Made by a program: the position numbers and the translations under genes
Assembly (NCBI RefSeq): GCF_964340395.1
Contig: NC_135564.1
Span: 22,623,287 to 22,687,286 of the forward strand
DNA: 64,000 bases
Direction: 5' to 3'
From: Glandiceps talaboti
Lineage: Eukaryota; Hemichordata; Enteropneusta; Spengelidae
Notes under the pieces: generated by a model
What the model saw: the letters and a program-made list of their open reading frames with translations, nothing else
Told to the model about the DNA's origin: nothing
Databases searched by the model: none
Part shown: positions 47,160 to 58,789 of the stretch, piece after piece
How the letters are laid out: every line of letters begins with the position of its first letter
Position numbering within the stretch: the stretch's first letter is position 1

Positions 47160-48136
47160 AATAGAGTCGTCTATATTGTCAGCAAGGTGATGTCAGCAAG
47201 GAATGCATGGTGATGTTATGTCGCCTATGCTATACGACGATACAGTAGCGCGTGGAGAATGTACGTAGTGTTGGGTGTCGTAGAGTTGAACGGTATAAGT
47301 ATGGATAGTTCAGACGTTACACTCTAGCACTCACACTCTCATACTCTCGTACAGGATCGTTCAGGTCCAAGTCGGGAATTAGTCACGACTGAGAAGAGAT
47401 TTCGGCTTGCCAGAATCACCTATCCGAGTCATTTCTGGATGTTTAATTCTCACTTTAAATATACTTCCAATACAATGGAACTTACACAACAACTAAATAT
47501 AGAAAATCACGCCATAAGATCACGCCATCATAAAAGTTATTATATACTTTTCTCTAACCAATCATGTGAATTTCAGTTACATCATGTTTGCCCAGATTCG
47601 TCATCGCCAGTCTATATCTGACCTATGGCCTACAATGCCGAAAAGTAGAATTTATTCCCATAATTCCGAAATACGATATTTTGGATCGTAACAGTAGTAT
47701 ATGGAAGGCGCATGCGTAGTCACTGAGCACCGCAATACATCCCTGGGAGAACCACCAATTTTTTCATTGAGTCATTGAGCCGCTACGCGAGCTATCGGGA
47801 TAGTGTTTTGTGACATACATTTGCATATCCATTTTCATCGTATCATGATTTTGAAGACTTTCGTGGTTACAAATCCTCCATGAACGTGGCATCATCGTCG
47901 GTCGGTCATATTTCAAGACTGGGGAAGTTCTTTTCTCTTGACATTTTGAGTAATTTCTCTGCAGGCTCTCGCTTGACTCCCACATCAGTAGAATCGTGAT
48001 GGAGTTCTCCTCTGAGGAAATTAGCCTTTTTACGGGGAACTCGCTTAGCAAGCAAGAGGTTGGCCAGTACCAATTGCCCACATTGACAAACGGGTTCGGA
48101 TCTCCACCATATGAAATCTTTTAGGTCAGCACGACT
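47160..48136. other. unassigned sequence
   Basis: It contains a short imperfect direct repeat (GATGTCAGCAAGG) and a minus-strand open frame (47764-48081) without a recognised motif. Confidence 0.4.
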
Positions 48137-48420
48137 TGTAGTAAAATGATAAACTGCATACGAGACGATAGAACTGCAACATGGCCTTTATTTATCAAAG
48201 CCCCGAGTGTAGTAAAATGATAAACTGCATACGAGACGATAGAACTGCAACATAGCCTTTATTTATCAAAGCCCTGAGTGTAGTAAAATGATAAACTGCA
48301 TACGAGACGATAGAACTGCAACATAGCCTTTATTTATCAAAGCCCTGAGTGTAGTAAAATGATAAACTGCATACGAGACGATATAACTGCAACATAGCCT
48401 TTATTTATCAAAGCCCTGAG
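48137..48420. repeat. 71-bp tandem repeat, 4 near-identical copies
   Basis: Exactly 4 x 71 bp, starting TGTAGTAAAATGATAAACTG and ending TTATCAAAGCCCTGAG. Copies differ at about one or two bases, so the expansion is recent. Each carries AATAAA on the minus strand. Confidence 0.95.
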
Positions 48421-48649
48421 TTCGGCCTTTAACGGCCTCACTCCAAGGCCAGAGCCAGAAGTCGACTGTCTTAAATTTTACAAATCGCTTTACAGGAAAA
48501 CTTTGAATGTCTATTGTTTAAACATGACTATATGTAAATTACGTGAATGACGCTTACGTCCATGTATTTAAAACAAAAGGGCTCCTTGAGGGCAAATATG
48601 TTTTCCAGACACGCTATCTTTTAAAATACTAAACATATAGAGTCATGAC

Positions 48650-49232
48650 AATCCCTTGACAGAAAGAAAGCTTCTGGTTATGATCTCATCCATGTTGGCC
48701 AAGCATGCAGCTAATTGCATTTCTAGTCCCCTTTCTCATATTATTAATCTTTCCCTTGGAATATTCCCCAAGGCACTTAAGTATGCAAAAGTTACACCAT
48801 TTTACAAAAAGTGTCCCTTTGACGTTGGAAATTACAGACCAATTTCAGTACTACCCGGCAAAACTTTCGAAACTATCGTTAATAAGTAAATTGTTTCCTA
48901 TTTAGAGAAATTCAACATCCTATCAGATATTCAATATGGTTTTCGGAAACGCTACAGCACTAAATTGGCCCCTGTCGACATTGTCGCGAAAGTAACTAAT
49001 AGAATCTACAAAGGAAATACAACCTTTGGAATATTCATTGATTTCAAAAAAGCTTTTGACACCATCAATCACGAAATTTTATTGTGTAAAATAAATATCT
49101 ATGGGATTAGATAAACCGCTAAACTGGATATGTAGCTACCTTTATAAACATCAACAATCCACAATTGTTGGCGGGAAATCTGCAAGTCTAAAGCAATCCA
49201 GTGTCAGGGATCAATTCTCGGCACGGCCCTTT
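48650..49232 (+). pseudogene. non-LTR reverse-transcriptase fragment interrupted by a family B element
   Basis: Plus-strand frames give SHIINLSLGIFPKALKYAKV, NYRPISVLP, FETIVNK, a stop or shift, then QYGFRKRYSTK, FIDFKKAFDTINHEIL, YGIR and, after a shift, a relic of the QGSILG box (about 49205). There the RT stops within a T-run at the start of the family B hairpin. No downstream YADD is found past the insertion. The lineage matches the 45-47 kb LINE rather than the CR1/L2-like copies. Confidence 0.8.
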
Positions 49233-49350
49233 TTACCTCCAGTAGGGGGGGGAGGGGGGGTATTGAAATGGCGATGTCTGTCTGTATGTCCGTATGTATG
49301 TATGTATGTATGTATGTATGTATGTATGTATGTATGTATGTATGTATTAT
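49233..49350 (+). mobile_element. family B element, 5' fragment
   Basis: TTTTACCTCCAGTAGGGG, a run of G, then TATTGAAATGGCGATGTCTG and (TATG)n. This matches the 5' end of the complete copy at 27796. The body is missing. It lies inside the RT fragment that ends at 49232. Confidence 0.7.
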
Positions 49351-49387
49351 GTTCTGTTGTATTCCAACAATTGTCTGTAGGAACGAC

Positions 49388-51683
49388 AATAATAATAAGA
49401 TGATTTGAAATTCGTCTCATCTCCGAAGAGCTCGAAGCGCAGAGGAAGAGTGGATACAGAAATGGTTAATGGAAATGTGAATTCAAGGTAATGTGTATTA
49501 AATAAAATGAGAAAGAAAAACAGTTATTAGCAGTTGAAGAGGTTAGTTTTGAGAGAATGTCTGAAGGTTGACAAAGATTTGGAATGGCGGAGATCCAAAG
49601 GGAGGTGGTTCCATGAAGGTAGGGCCAGTGTAAGAGAATGATCTTTCACCAAATGTTTTGGTTACACCCTTGGAACACAGAGAAGACAAGAATCAGAAGA
49701 CGAGCAAAGTGGTCTTCGAGGAATGTACTGATGTAGAAGATCCGTGAGATACTGTGGGCCAATACCTACAACTGACTTGAAACAAATGGATGAAATTTTG
49801 TATTGAATACGTGAAGTGATAGGCAGCCAATGAAGTTTTCTAAGAAGAGGTTGTACATGATCGAACTTTTTAGCTTTGCAGACAAGCCGAGCTGCAGCAT
49901 TTTGTACTTGCTGTAGTCTGTCAGTGAGGTGTTTGCAATCATATTGAGATTGCAATCAAATGTGACTCCAAGATTTTTTACACTAGTCTTGAACTGAAAA
50001 GTATGTCTGAGTTTCCGACATGCATGGAAGGGGGAAGAGCAAGTTTAGTGGAAAGTTTAGGAGATGAGATTAGTATTAGTATGACTTCTGTCTTACAGTC
50101 ATTTAATTGAAGCTTATTTGCAGTCATCCACATTTTGACGTCAGTAATGCAGTTTTGCATATCTTCAATAGTTTGGTTTATGTTATGTGGTTTAGTGTCT
50201 TTATAAAGTTGGTTATCATCAGCAAAAGCATGATGATGAATTAAGTGCTTCTTGACAAGATTGAAAAGAGGCTCGGTGTAAAGAACGAATAAAACAGGAC
50301 CAAGGACTGAGCCTTGGGGAACACCAAAGGAGAGGGGTGATGCATTTGACTGGAAACCATTTATCGTGACTATTTGAGTTCTTTCAGAAAGATAAGAGTT
50401 AAACCAGGATAGGGCAGATTCTGTGATACCAAAAGTGTGTTGAAGTCGTTTAAGGAGAATATTATGATCAATGGTGTCAAATGCAGCCGACAGGTCTAAG
50501 AGAGTAAGAAGAATGATTTTACCGTTGTCAATGGCATTTAAAAGATCGTTTATGATTTTGAGAATGGCAGTTTCAGTGCTGTGGTAAGGCCTGTAAGCAG
50601 ATTGGAGAGGAGTAAGGAGATAATTAGAAAGGAGGTGCTCATTTAACTGTAAGAGAACTATTCGTTCAATTACTTTAGAGAGAAATGGAAGGTTAGAAAC
50701 AGGGCGATAGTTTTTCAAATCGTTATGATCAAGAGATGGTTTCTTCAACAATGGTTTTACAAGAGCAGTTTTGAAGATAGATGGAAATGTACCAGATGAA
50801 AAAGAATGATTGATAACTAATGTAATGTGTGGTAACAGGACATCTAAGCATTCAATTAACAGGTTAGTTGGCATAGGATCAAGATCACATGTCTTAGCAA
50901 CAGAACCCAAGATGACCTTCACAACTTCTGCATCAACAGGTTTGAAACAACCGAGAGGTTGACCCTGAAAGCAATGTTCAGTACACATAGGTTGATGGGC
51001 ATTTTGGGTGTCAAGATTAGATCGCATAGCTTTAACTTTATCATTGAAGAAGTCAACAAAATGCTCAGGTTGTTCAATTGCTGGAAATATTGTTGGGGTG
51101 GGAGAAACTTTCTTACTCCCAAGCAACCGATTTGTGATACTGAACAATTGCTTTGCTGATCTGCTTTCACTAATTTGTTCAGAGTAATAATTGGTCTTTG
51201 CTGAATGAACTAAGTTTGTCACAGTTCTCTTTGCATGGTTGTATATCTGCTTATGAATTTCAAGTCCAGTTTTTAGCCACTGCCTTTCTGCTCAACGGCG
51301 TTGTTGCTTTGCTTCTCTGAGTTCATCGCGAACAGCATTAAACCAGGAAGCATTCCTTTGCTTTGAAACTTTCTGCTGTACTGCCAGAGCGTGCTTGTCA
51401 AGAGTAGTTTTCAGGTGATGGTGGAGGTCCTGGGCTGAAAGTATAATAATAATAAGTGGTTTATTTACCAAATCGTATGAAATGATTACAAAATAATGGT
51501 AACAAAAATCAAAAGAGAGAAGGGTAAATAGGGAGTCAAGAAATAGCTTACAGCTAGTCTAGCCTGATCCCCGACATTGTATATTGCGAATGAAAACAAT
51601 AAGAGGGTTCAGTCATTAAGATGACTGAAAACATAACTGGGAGAGAAAAAAAATCACATATACATATACATATACATGTACAT

Positions 51684-51736
<53 letters not shown>

Positions 51737-53290
51737 TTTTTACTACATGAAAAAGTCTAATACAATAAACGAAAAGTCAATACATCTGTAAGTTTACAAT
51801 TTAATCAACTGTACTGCTCTACTAAATATTGTTTCAGAGATTTTCTAAAAATATGTTGGGAATTTTTCGATCTGATTTGAATTGGAATATCATTCCAAAT
51901 TTTTGCACCTACGAATGAAATAGCAAACTGACCAGAATTTGTTCTCGCATGGTACGGGTAAAGATTTTGACGATGGCAGAGTCTCGTGTCATATTCATGT
52001 TTTTTGTCACTAAAATAATCGGACAAGATATGTGGTGAGTTCAAGTGAACCAGGCTGTAAATAAAAGAACCTATTAAGAGTTTGTGAAGCTTGTAAATAT
52101 CTAGAATATTTAGCTGTATAAATAAAGGAGCCGAGTGTTCCATGTGAGATTTGAACAGCATCGTGCGAACAATCATTTTTTGGGCAGTTAGAATGCAATT
52201 CAGAGATGTTGGGTAAGTGCATTGACCTTAGAAAGTTCACTTTGAAGGTCAGCTTTCAGTGCAACACGGTCAACGGCGCGAATGTTTCGTGCAGTCACAA
52301 ATACCGTGGGTGGGCGTGGTGCAGTAATATTAAGTCGACTGATGATACAAAGATGATCCGTTGTAATTGCTCTGGACACATCGGTAGACTGAACTAAGTT
52401 GTTATCAGATCTATGCAGCAGCCAACCCAAAGTGTGTCCTTTGACGTGGGTGGGTTTGGAGACCGATTGAGTAAAACAGAAAACAGACAGTAAATCATTC
52501 AATCTTGAAGTGGTTGAGTTCTGTGGGCGATCAAAATGTACATTGAAGTCCCCAAGAATAATGGTCGAACCCGGAAGTGTATTGCTGTACTCGAGTAGAC
52601 TGGGGAATTCCTCTAAGAACAGAGAATCTGTGAGTTTATTTTTCTGGCTTGGTGGTGGACGATAAATGCAAAAGAAGTGAATAGCTTGTTGAGACAATGT
52701 AAGCGAGATCTGTGCCAGTTCATATGAAGTATGACTAAATGAAAAGTTATTCGTGAAGTAGATTCGCGACGAAAGAGCATCACCGTAGATAATGGCAAGT
52801 CCACATCCCCTAGAGGGTCGTGGGAAGGACAGTACCCTGGTGGTGCAATATCAGAGCACTTTGCCTCATCACCCTTGGACTTAAGCCACGTCTCAGTCAG
52901 GAACATAAGTTTGATGTCATGATCCGTAATAAATGTAGAGATTTCTGACCGTTTCTGGGGTTTGTTTATAGACTGTGCATTTAGTAGAGCTATGTTCATT
53001 CCATCTTCATTGATGTTTACATATTTCTTGCCAGATGTCTTCAACTTCTTACAGCCAGCTGTCACTCCACGATGGGTGGGACGTTTTGATTGGAGGCCAA
53101 GTGACTTAATTGTTTCCCAAACTGTAGGGTTGCATATTAATTGATTGGATGGGAGCGAATCAAGAATCTGTGTCAGTTCATGGCTATTGTATGTACTTGG
53201 TTGGTGCATTTGTATTGACAGATGGATAAGTGATGAGAGCAACACTACATACCACAGCATTAGGAGGTTTCTTATCTGTATCTTAGTATA
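49388..53290 (-). mobile_element. CR1/L2-like LINE, nearly full length but broken (host of a nested LINE)
   Basis: On the minus strand it starts with an ATG at 53260 and a hydrophobic leader (MLWYVVLLSSLIHLSIQ). The endonuclease is split by a frameshift near 52800: LLNAQSIN and TETWLKS, then IYRPPPSQKNK, GDFNVHFD and TDH. At about 52195 it is interrupted by another LINE and resumes at about 51440 (LHHHLKTTLDKHALAVQQ). The RT is then open (49978-51222: NYRPVSNLPFLSKVIERIV, LDLSAAFDTIDH, GVPQGSVLGP, FADD in place of YADD). An internal deletion near 49960 removes about 60 codons. The C-terminus (LQQVQNAAARLV, LHWLPITSRIQYK) follows. The 3' end is GCTCTTCGGAGATGAGACG plus a TTATTATT tail. Confidence 0.87.
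51443..52190 (-). mobile_element. LINE 3' fragment nested inside another LINE
   Basis: A 5'-truncated insertion in the same orientation as its host. It encodes only the C-terminal part of an RT polyprotein (51805-52176: HSAPLFIQLNILDIYKLHKL, ARTNSGQFAISFVGAKIWND). A 3' UTR with (CA)n (51686-51731) and an AATAATAATAA tail (about 51443) follow. It is similar in type to the C-terminus at 45556-45921, so belongs to the Crack/Daphne-like lineage. No clear target-site duplication is visible. Confidence 0.82.
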
Positions 53291-53556
53291 CTAGTTGTTC
53301 CGGTGTTGAAATATTGAAGGAAGGAAATTAGCACATGAATGTTGAGAGTTAATTGTCATTCTGATGAATCAGTCGTTACCACAGCTTCAGTAGATATGAT
53401 AAGACCAGAATACTCCTTGGTAATTCACAAATCCACTTGTCTTGAAGTTTAGGTTGGTTGTATCAAATATGGGGCAGCCGACAAGGCGCACACCTTAAAT
53501 ATGGCTCAAAACTTTGCCCTTACGAAAGGCATTCAGTCTAAATCCGGTATTTGTTA

Positions 53557-54251
53557 GTCAGGATCATGGATTAGATTAGTCCCTAGTGGACTATATCCAT
53601 GGTCCTCACCATAAACACACTATCATTTATTAGACGAGTCAGGATCACGGACTAGATTATTCCCTAGTGGATTGTATCCATGGTCCTCACCATAAACACA
53701 CTATCATTTATTAGACTAGTCAGAATCATGGACTAGATTAGTCCCTAGTGGACTATATCCATGGTCCTCACCAGAAACATACTATCATTTGTTAGTCAGG
53801 ATCATGGACTAGATTAGTCCCTGGTGGACTATACCCATGGTCCTCACCAGAAACATACGTCATTTATTAGTCAGAATCATGGACTAGATTATCCCCTAGT
53901 GGACTATATCCATGGTCCTCACTAGAAACATACTATCATTTATTAGTCAGGATCATGGACTAGATTAGTCCCTTGTGGACTATATCCATTGTCCTCAGCA
54001 TAAACATACTATCATTTATTAGTCAGGATCATGGACTAGATTAGTCCCTAGTGGACTATATCCATTGTCCTCATCATGCACATACTATCATTTATTAGTC
54101 AGGACCATAGACTAGATTAGTCCCTAGTGGATTGTATACACGGTCCTTAGCACAAACATACTATCATTTATTAGTCAGGATCATGGACTAGATTAGTCCC
54201 CAGTGGACTATATCCATGGTCCTTACCAGAAACATACTTTCATTTATTATA
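53557..54251. repeat. 76-bp tandem repeat, about 9 copies
   Basis: Units start GTCAGGATCATGGACTAGAT and contain TAGTCCCTAGTGGACTATAT and CCATGGTCCTCACC. Each has the palindrome GGACTA-GAT-TAGTCC. Copies show 3-10 percent differences. Confidence 0.95.
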
Positions 54252-54631
54252 AACATTCATTGTAAGTACTATATCATTATTTATTACACCTCAACATTCG
54301 TACAAAAGCTGTAATTGGTCAGAATCGAATCTAATGACCTACTTTAAATAGACTATTGCCTGCGAGTGCACAGACTAATGCCTGGCATTTGCTCACTGGA
54401 TTTATTTCGAGTGTTGCACATCTATTCTGCACATGCTCGAGATGGCAAACTAACTACAGTAAGTCAAACAAGCTTATTTCTTGCAGAAATTTGAATAAAT
54501 ACAATTACAAATTAACTGTGGGGCACTCGAGCTCCTACAAATAATGCATGCCATGGCCATGTCCGTATCTGATGCTTAACTGCAAGTACAATTTGGAAAT
54601 GCACCTTGAAAGGGAAACGCTTCTCTCGATG
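54252..54631. other. unassigned sequence
   Basis: No feature recognised. Confidence 0.4.
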
Positions 54632-54635
54632 ATGA

Positions 54636-54687
<52 letters not shown>
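54632..54687. repeat. (GAT)n microsatellite
   Basis: About 18 GAT trinucleotides. Confidence 0.97.
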
Positions 54688-54689
<2 letters not shown>

Positions 54690-54757
54690 GAAGAGTAGCT
54701 ATGTGAATGATTGGATGAATGATGAGTGGATGGTGTAATAAAATTAATAACACATGC

Positions 54758-54904
54758 ACTCGGGAAATATCACAATTATTTCCTGCCCTCGGGCTGGCAC
54801 TCTTTACCAAAATAGTGATGATGCCCTCACCTTCGGGCATCATCAAAATCTTGGTAAAGAGTGCCAACCCTTGTGCAGGCACTAAATTGTGATATTGCCC
54901 TCGC
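54758..54904. mobile_element. large foldback (about 65-bp arms)
   Basis: Left arm about 54758-54826 and right arm about 54833-54904 are reverse complements with a few mismatches, sharing GGCACTCTTTACCAA and GATGATGCCC. The loop is about 6 bp (TCACCT). It resembles a MITE or hairpin element. One arm-like relic (GGCATTAAATTGTGATATTT) occurs near 38963. Confidence 0.75.
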
Positions 54905-55505
54905 TGGGATGTAACTATTGTATTTTATGCCATGTTCTCATTTACTGGTGAAATCAAGTTCAATTCATTTCAACTCATGGGAGCACATAGTTGCAGTCAA
55001 TGAGACACGATATTTGACCTCGAACGAAAATAAAATAGAATGTTACGTGAAACACTATCAAAAGACATAAATTAAAGTATAACAAAATACAACAACAGAT
55101 ATTTGCAAGGTTACATTCTAAATTACAATGACTCCATTTGTATTTTGTAACCTTCCCCAATGTGCCAAAAAGACAACACTTGTACTCTACAGTTATTCCT
55201 ATAACGATATCTACTACTTTCTACGTCTTAATAATAAGTTCAGTTTGTTAGATGCTTAGTTATATTAATGGCAATGGTATATTAGATTGTATAATATTGA
55301 TAATGTTTTGGTTTCATAATGATTGCATCACATGATTTGATAACTATATATTGAATCACATAACAATACGAGTCTAAACGGTAGCTGATATGGTAGAAAC
55401 CAAGCTCAGTCAACAGTACACTGTCACGTATTTGATAAGTATAAATATAATGAGTCGGTAAGATAAAAGATGGGTAGGCCAAGGTTATGAGGATGCTTTA
55501 TCGTT
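54905..55505. other. unassigned AT-rich sequence
   Basis: Short frames only, no motif. Confidence 0.4.
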
Positions 55506-55508
55506 TTT

Positions 55509-55573
55509 AGCACAACTGAACTGATAAGGTTCAGTAGTGCTATAGGCATGGCAACTGTCGGTCTGTCTGTCTT

Positions 55574-55604
<31 letters not shown>

Positions 55605-56826
55605 GGGTGTAAACAACTTAAAAACTGCTGGATCGATTGCCATGATATTTGGTGGGTTTGTTACCTTGGGTGTCTTGTTGGGAAATTGTGATAAAAAAAT
55701 GTGACTTTTGGTCAAAAAACTTAAACTCAAAAACTACTGGGCAGATTGGTCTGAAGTTTGGTGGGAACATCAGGGTGTTTAGACAAAGAATTGTTCACGA
55801 CATGATGATCCCATCAGTGATATGCAAATTAGGGCTACAAAAGTGTCATTTTGGTCAAAAATATTTACTTCCAAAGGTTTTGAGCAGATTGGGATGAAAT
55901 TTAATGGGGATGCATCTGGGGATGTATAGATGAAGAAATATTAAGCATATAATGATCTCATCAGTGATATGCAAATAAGGTGTTAAAATGTGAATGTTGG
56001 TCAAAAACTCAAACAGTACTTGGTCAATGAGACTGAAACGTGGCGAGATGTTTGTAAAGGTGTTATTCTGCAGATTTTTATTCAAAAGGTTTTTTTTTAC
56101 ACAATTGGCCCTAACAACCATGACCATGCCCTTAGCAACAACCAGACGGTGGTATATTTCACAAAGATAACAACAGGGATTCTTAGACAAGTGACCAAAC
56201 ATTCAAAAACCTAGCAACAAGACCACACCCATGGCAAACAGCCAAATGATCACAGATATTGCGAAGATGATAACTAACAGGGATTAAGAGACAAGTGAAT
56301 AAACATTCAAAAAATGTATGCAAATTTGCCTAGCAACAAGACCACGCCCATAGCAACAACCAAATGATTACGTGTATTGCAAAGATAACAACAGGGATTA
56401 ATAAACAAGTGTATAAAAAACATCAAAAACCATAGCAACAGCAAATGCCACGTATATTGCAAAGATAACAACAGGAATTAATACACAAATGAATAAACAT
56501 TCAAAAAATGTTTGAAAATATACCTAGCAACAAGAGCACGCCCATAGCAACAGCCAATTGGTCACGTATATTGCAAAGATAACATTAGAGATTCATAGAC
56601 AAGTGAACTAACATTCAAAAAATGTATGCAAATATGTCTAGCAACATGACCACGCCCATAGCAACAGCAAAATGATCGTGCATATTGCAACGATAACAAC
56701 AGGGTTGGATAGGCAACTGGATAATCACTCAGCAAATGAACACCTCTACCTAGCATGGATCAGCATGTGGGTAAACATTTTTAAAAACTGTACAGTTGTG
56801 CTACAATGCCATTGGCGCTATTTTTA
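55509..56826 (+). mobile_element. family A non-autonomous element, complete copy 3
   Basis: 5' hairpin AGCACAACTGAAC (55509-55521) with GTTCAGTAGTGCT (55529-55541). (TCTG)n/(TG)n follows, then GATTGCCATGATATTTGGTG, two iterations of the CCATCAGTGATATGCAAAT module, and about five central units with CCTAGCAACAAGACCAC. The 3' end has CTGTACAGTTGTGCTACAA (CAGTTGTGCT at 56793-56802) and GGCGCTATTTTT. It is non-coding and the best preserved reference copy in the window. Confidence 0.8.
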
Positions 56827-56829
56827 TCA

Positions 56830-57808
56830 ATAAAAATTGAATACAGTGACCTTTAAGCTTGAGGCGAGGCCCTTGACCTCGATTGTTGGAGTCAAATAAG
56901 GATTTGTAAAGGATTTGAGCTATTCACCTGTATGACTGTAATAAAGTTTTGTATGAATAGTTGCTAAAAAGCACATTATTAGGTAGTACGCCAAGCAATC
57001 TAAGAAATATGATGTACGTAGTAGACTGATGTTTACATCCGGGAGCACAACATTTAATGATTCGTCGTTTTTACGTCAATGGTCATGAATTGACGTACGT
57101 GTGTGTGCAACTATGAGTTTCTTCCACAACAACATACAATTAAATCCCAAATTAAAAATATTCCGAATTAATCATCACGATCTCTGCGTTGGCAAAGGGT
57201 TGCATAGCAACCTTCAAGTTGAAAATGCATCCCTCGGCTGAAAGATGGAGATGCGATTGTCAAACAGATCACCTATTTTATCTTTGAATAATATATTATC
57301 TAAAGCCTTATCATTTTCGCTTAAGGATACTACCTATTGGACCGAGATGTTAATGGAGGTAATCCCAAGCAAAGTGATGTTATGATAAGGGTGCGTGGGT
57401 GGGTGGGAGTCGCACACCAATTGCTAACATTCGTCAATATCTACCTCCAGGTTTACACTTCTCACCACTCTCATCACTCCTTTACTTCTTAGTTAGTTGC
57501 ATATAGCGGAAGTATTTCGCATAGTGCTAAGGTTTTGAATAATATATTATTTAAAGCCTTATCACTTCGCTTAAGGATACTACCTATTGTATTAAGTATT
57601 GGGACCGAGATGTTAATGGTTCCCATCCCCTGCTTGTATTCCATATCCTTTTCTACTTCTAAAACCTCAAAATAAGCTTTCCTTAATCCACTCATTGTTG
57701 TACCCCATACCTCATTCCAATACTAACACTTAAAGAAGACACAGAGGGCTATTGCCATACAAACTTTATTATTGCACTACATACTTCATCCCAATACTCC
57801 ACCAACAC
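56830..57808. other. sequence with a 95-bp direct duplication
   Basis: About 57282-57380 and 57533-57625 share TTGAATAATATATTAT, AAAGCCTTATCA, CGCTTAAGGATACTACCTAT and GACCGAGATGTTAATGG. The second has an insertion and small indels. The minus strand reads partly like degraded coding sequence (DKALDNILFK-type) but contains stops. Confidence 0.6.
57765..57770 (-). promoter_or_regulatory. polyadenylation signal AATAAA
   Basis: AATAAA on the minus strand lies about 40 bases beyond the stop codon at 57809, the expected place for the signal of a 3'-terminal exon. Confidence 0.5.
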
Positions 57809-58057
57809 TTATGATGCGGCATCGCCCGCAAATTTTAACACTCTGCTGATGTCATCACTGTAGTTCAAACGTTGTTGGCGAAGCAGTGTCTGGTACCGAA
57901 TAACTGATCCAGGTGCATTTCTAAGTCCACTGTCTTCCAACTCAGTCAAATAGTGATGGGCGATTCTTGTCAACAGATTTGATCACGTGTCCAAATAAAA
58001 GACTGCCAATTATTGAACGTAAACGAGCTCCACAGAAATCATGTTGATAGTCCCTCA
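57809..58057 (-). pseudogene. 3'-terminal coding segment of an unrecognised gene, with a frame break
   Basis: Minus-strand frame 1 starts at ATG 58057: MRDYQHDFCGARLRSIIGSL, then LFGHVIKSVDKNRP, stopping near 57944. Frame 2, open from about 57979, continues RIAHHYLTELEDSGLRNAPG, then SVIRYQTLLRQQRLNYSDDI and SRVLKFAGDAAS, to a TAA at 57809-57811. The two segments abut at about 57965 as if one base had been gained or lost. They could otherwise be two overlapping exons. A canonical AATAAA follows the stop. Composition and the polyA signal argue for genuine coding origin. I do not recognise the family, and it could derive from a host gene or a mobile element. Confidence 0.45.
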
Positions 58058-58059
58058 TA

Positions 58060-58789
58060 ATATTAAATGTCGACAATCACATCGTTGATAAGTTTTTTAC
58101 AAATGGCTTGTGATGTCAATAAATGGTAAACAATAAAACGATTTATTCAACATACTGGCTGCACTTCCACCACAAACTGGATTACCTGTATGACAGACAA
58201 CAGACCAATTCTATTTTTATAGTTTACATTTTGATCTCGCATACATGACTTTTAATTTGACGATTACTTTTTAACGTTCCCAAATTCATTCTTAAAATGC
58301 TTACCCCGTCTCGTCATTCGGTGCAATGTTTAGTCTAAACTTTTTCCCTTTTTTTTTTTTTATTACTTACTCCGTGTGCACATTTTCCCCATGTATCGCT
58401 TGTATGTCTACACCCATTTCTACCGTTCTACTAACCATGAAGCTGTAGCACCAATACTAGCTGGTTGAGCTATAATTGGTTTGTGATGTTTCATATTCCA
58501 AGTATCTCCCTTGTAGATTAAGTCTGTTATTGTACAACTTGCGAAATAAATTCGAAGACCCACTCTCTGCATACCGATGCATATGCATACAACAATTTTT
58601 GCATTTAATTAGCAGTCTGAATGGTCATATCCCTCCCCTATACGAGTATAGTTATATCTTGTTTTATCCAATAGAGAAATTTCATCATCATTACAGCATT
58701 ATTCTGCCCGTTCATGTTCATTGACATCACCCTTTTGTATCATTTGCTCGCTGCGATTACTTTTTTTAAGATTCGAAACCAACAAGTTG
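58060..58789. other. unassigned sequence
   Basis: No feature recognised. Any intron between the flanking minus-strand candidates would lie here. Confidence 0.35.

Noticed and set aside
48137-48420. Long terminal repeat of an LTR retrotransposon
   Set aside because: Four contiguous 71-bp copies with no internal gag/pol, primer-binding site or TG...CA ends. It is a simple tandem repeat.
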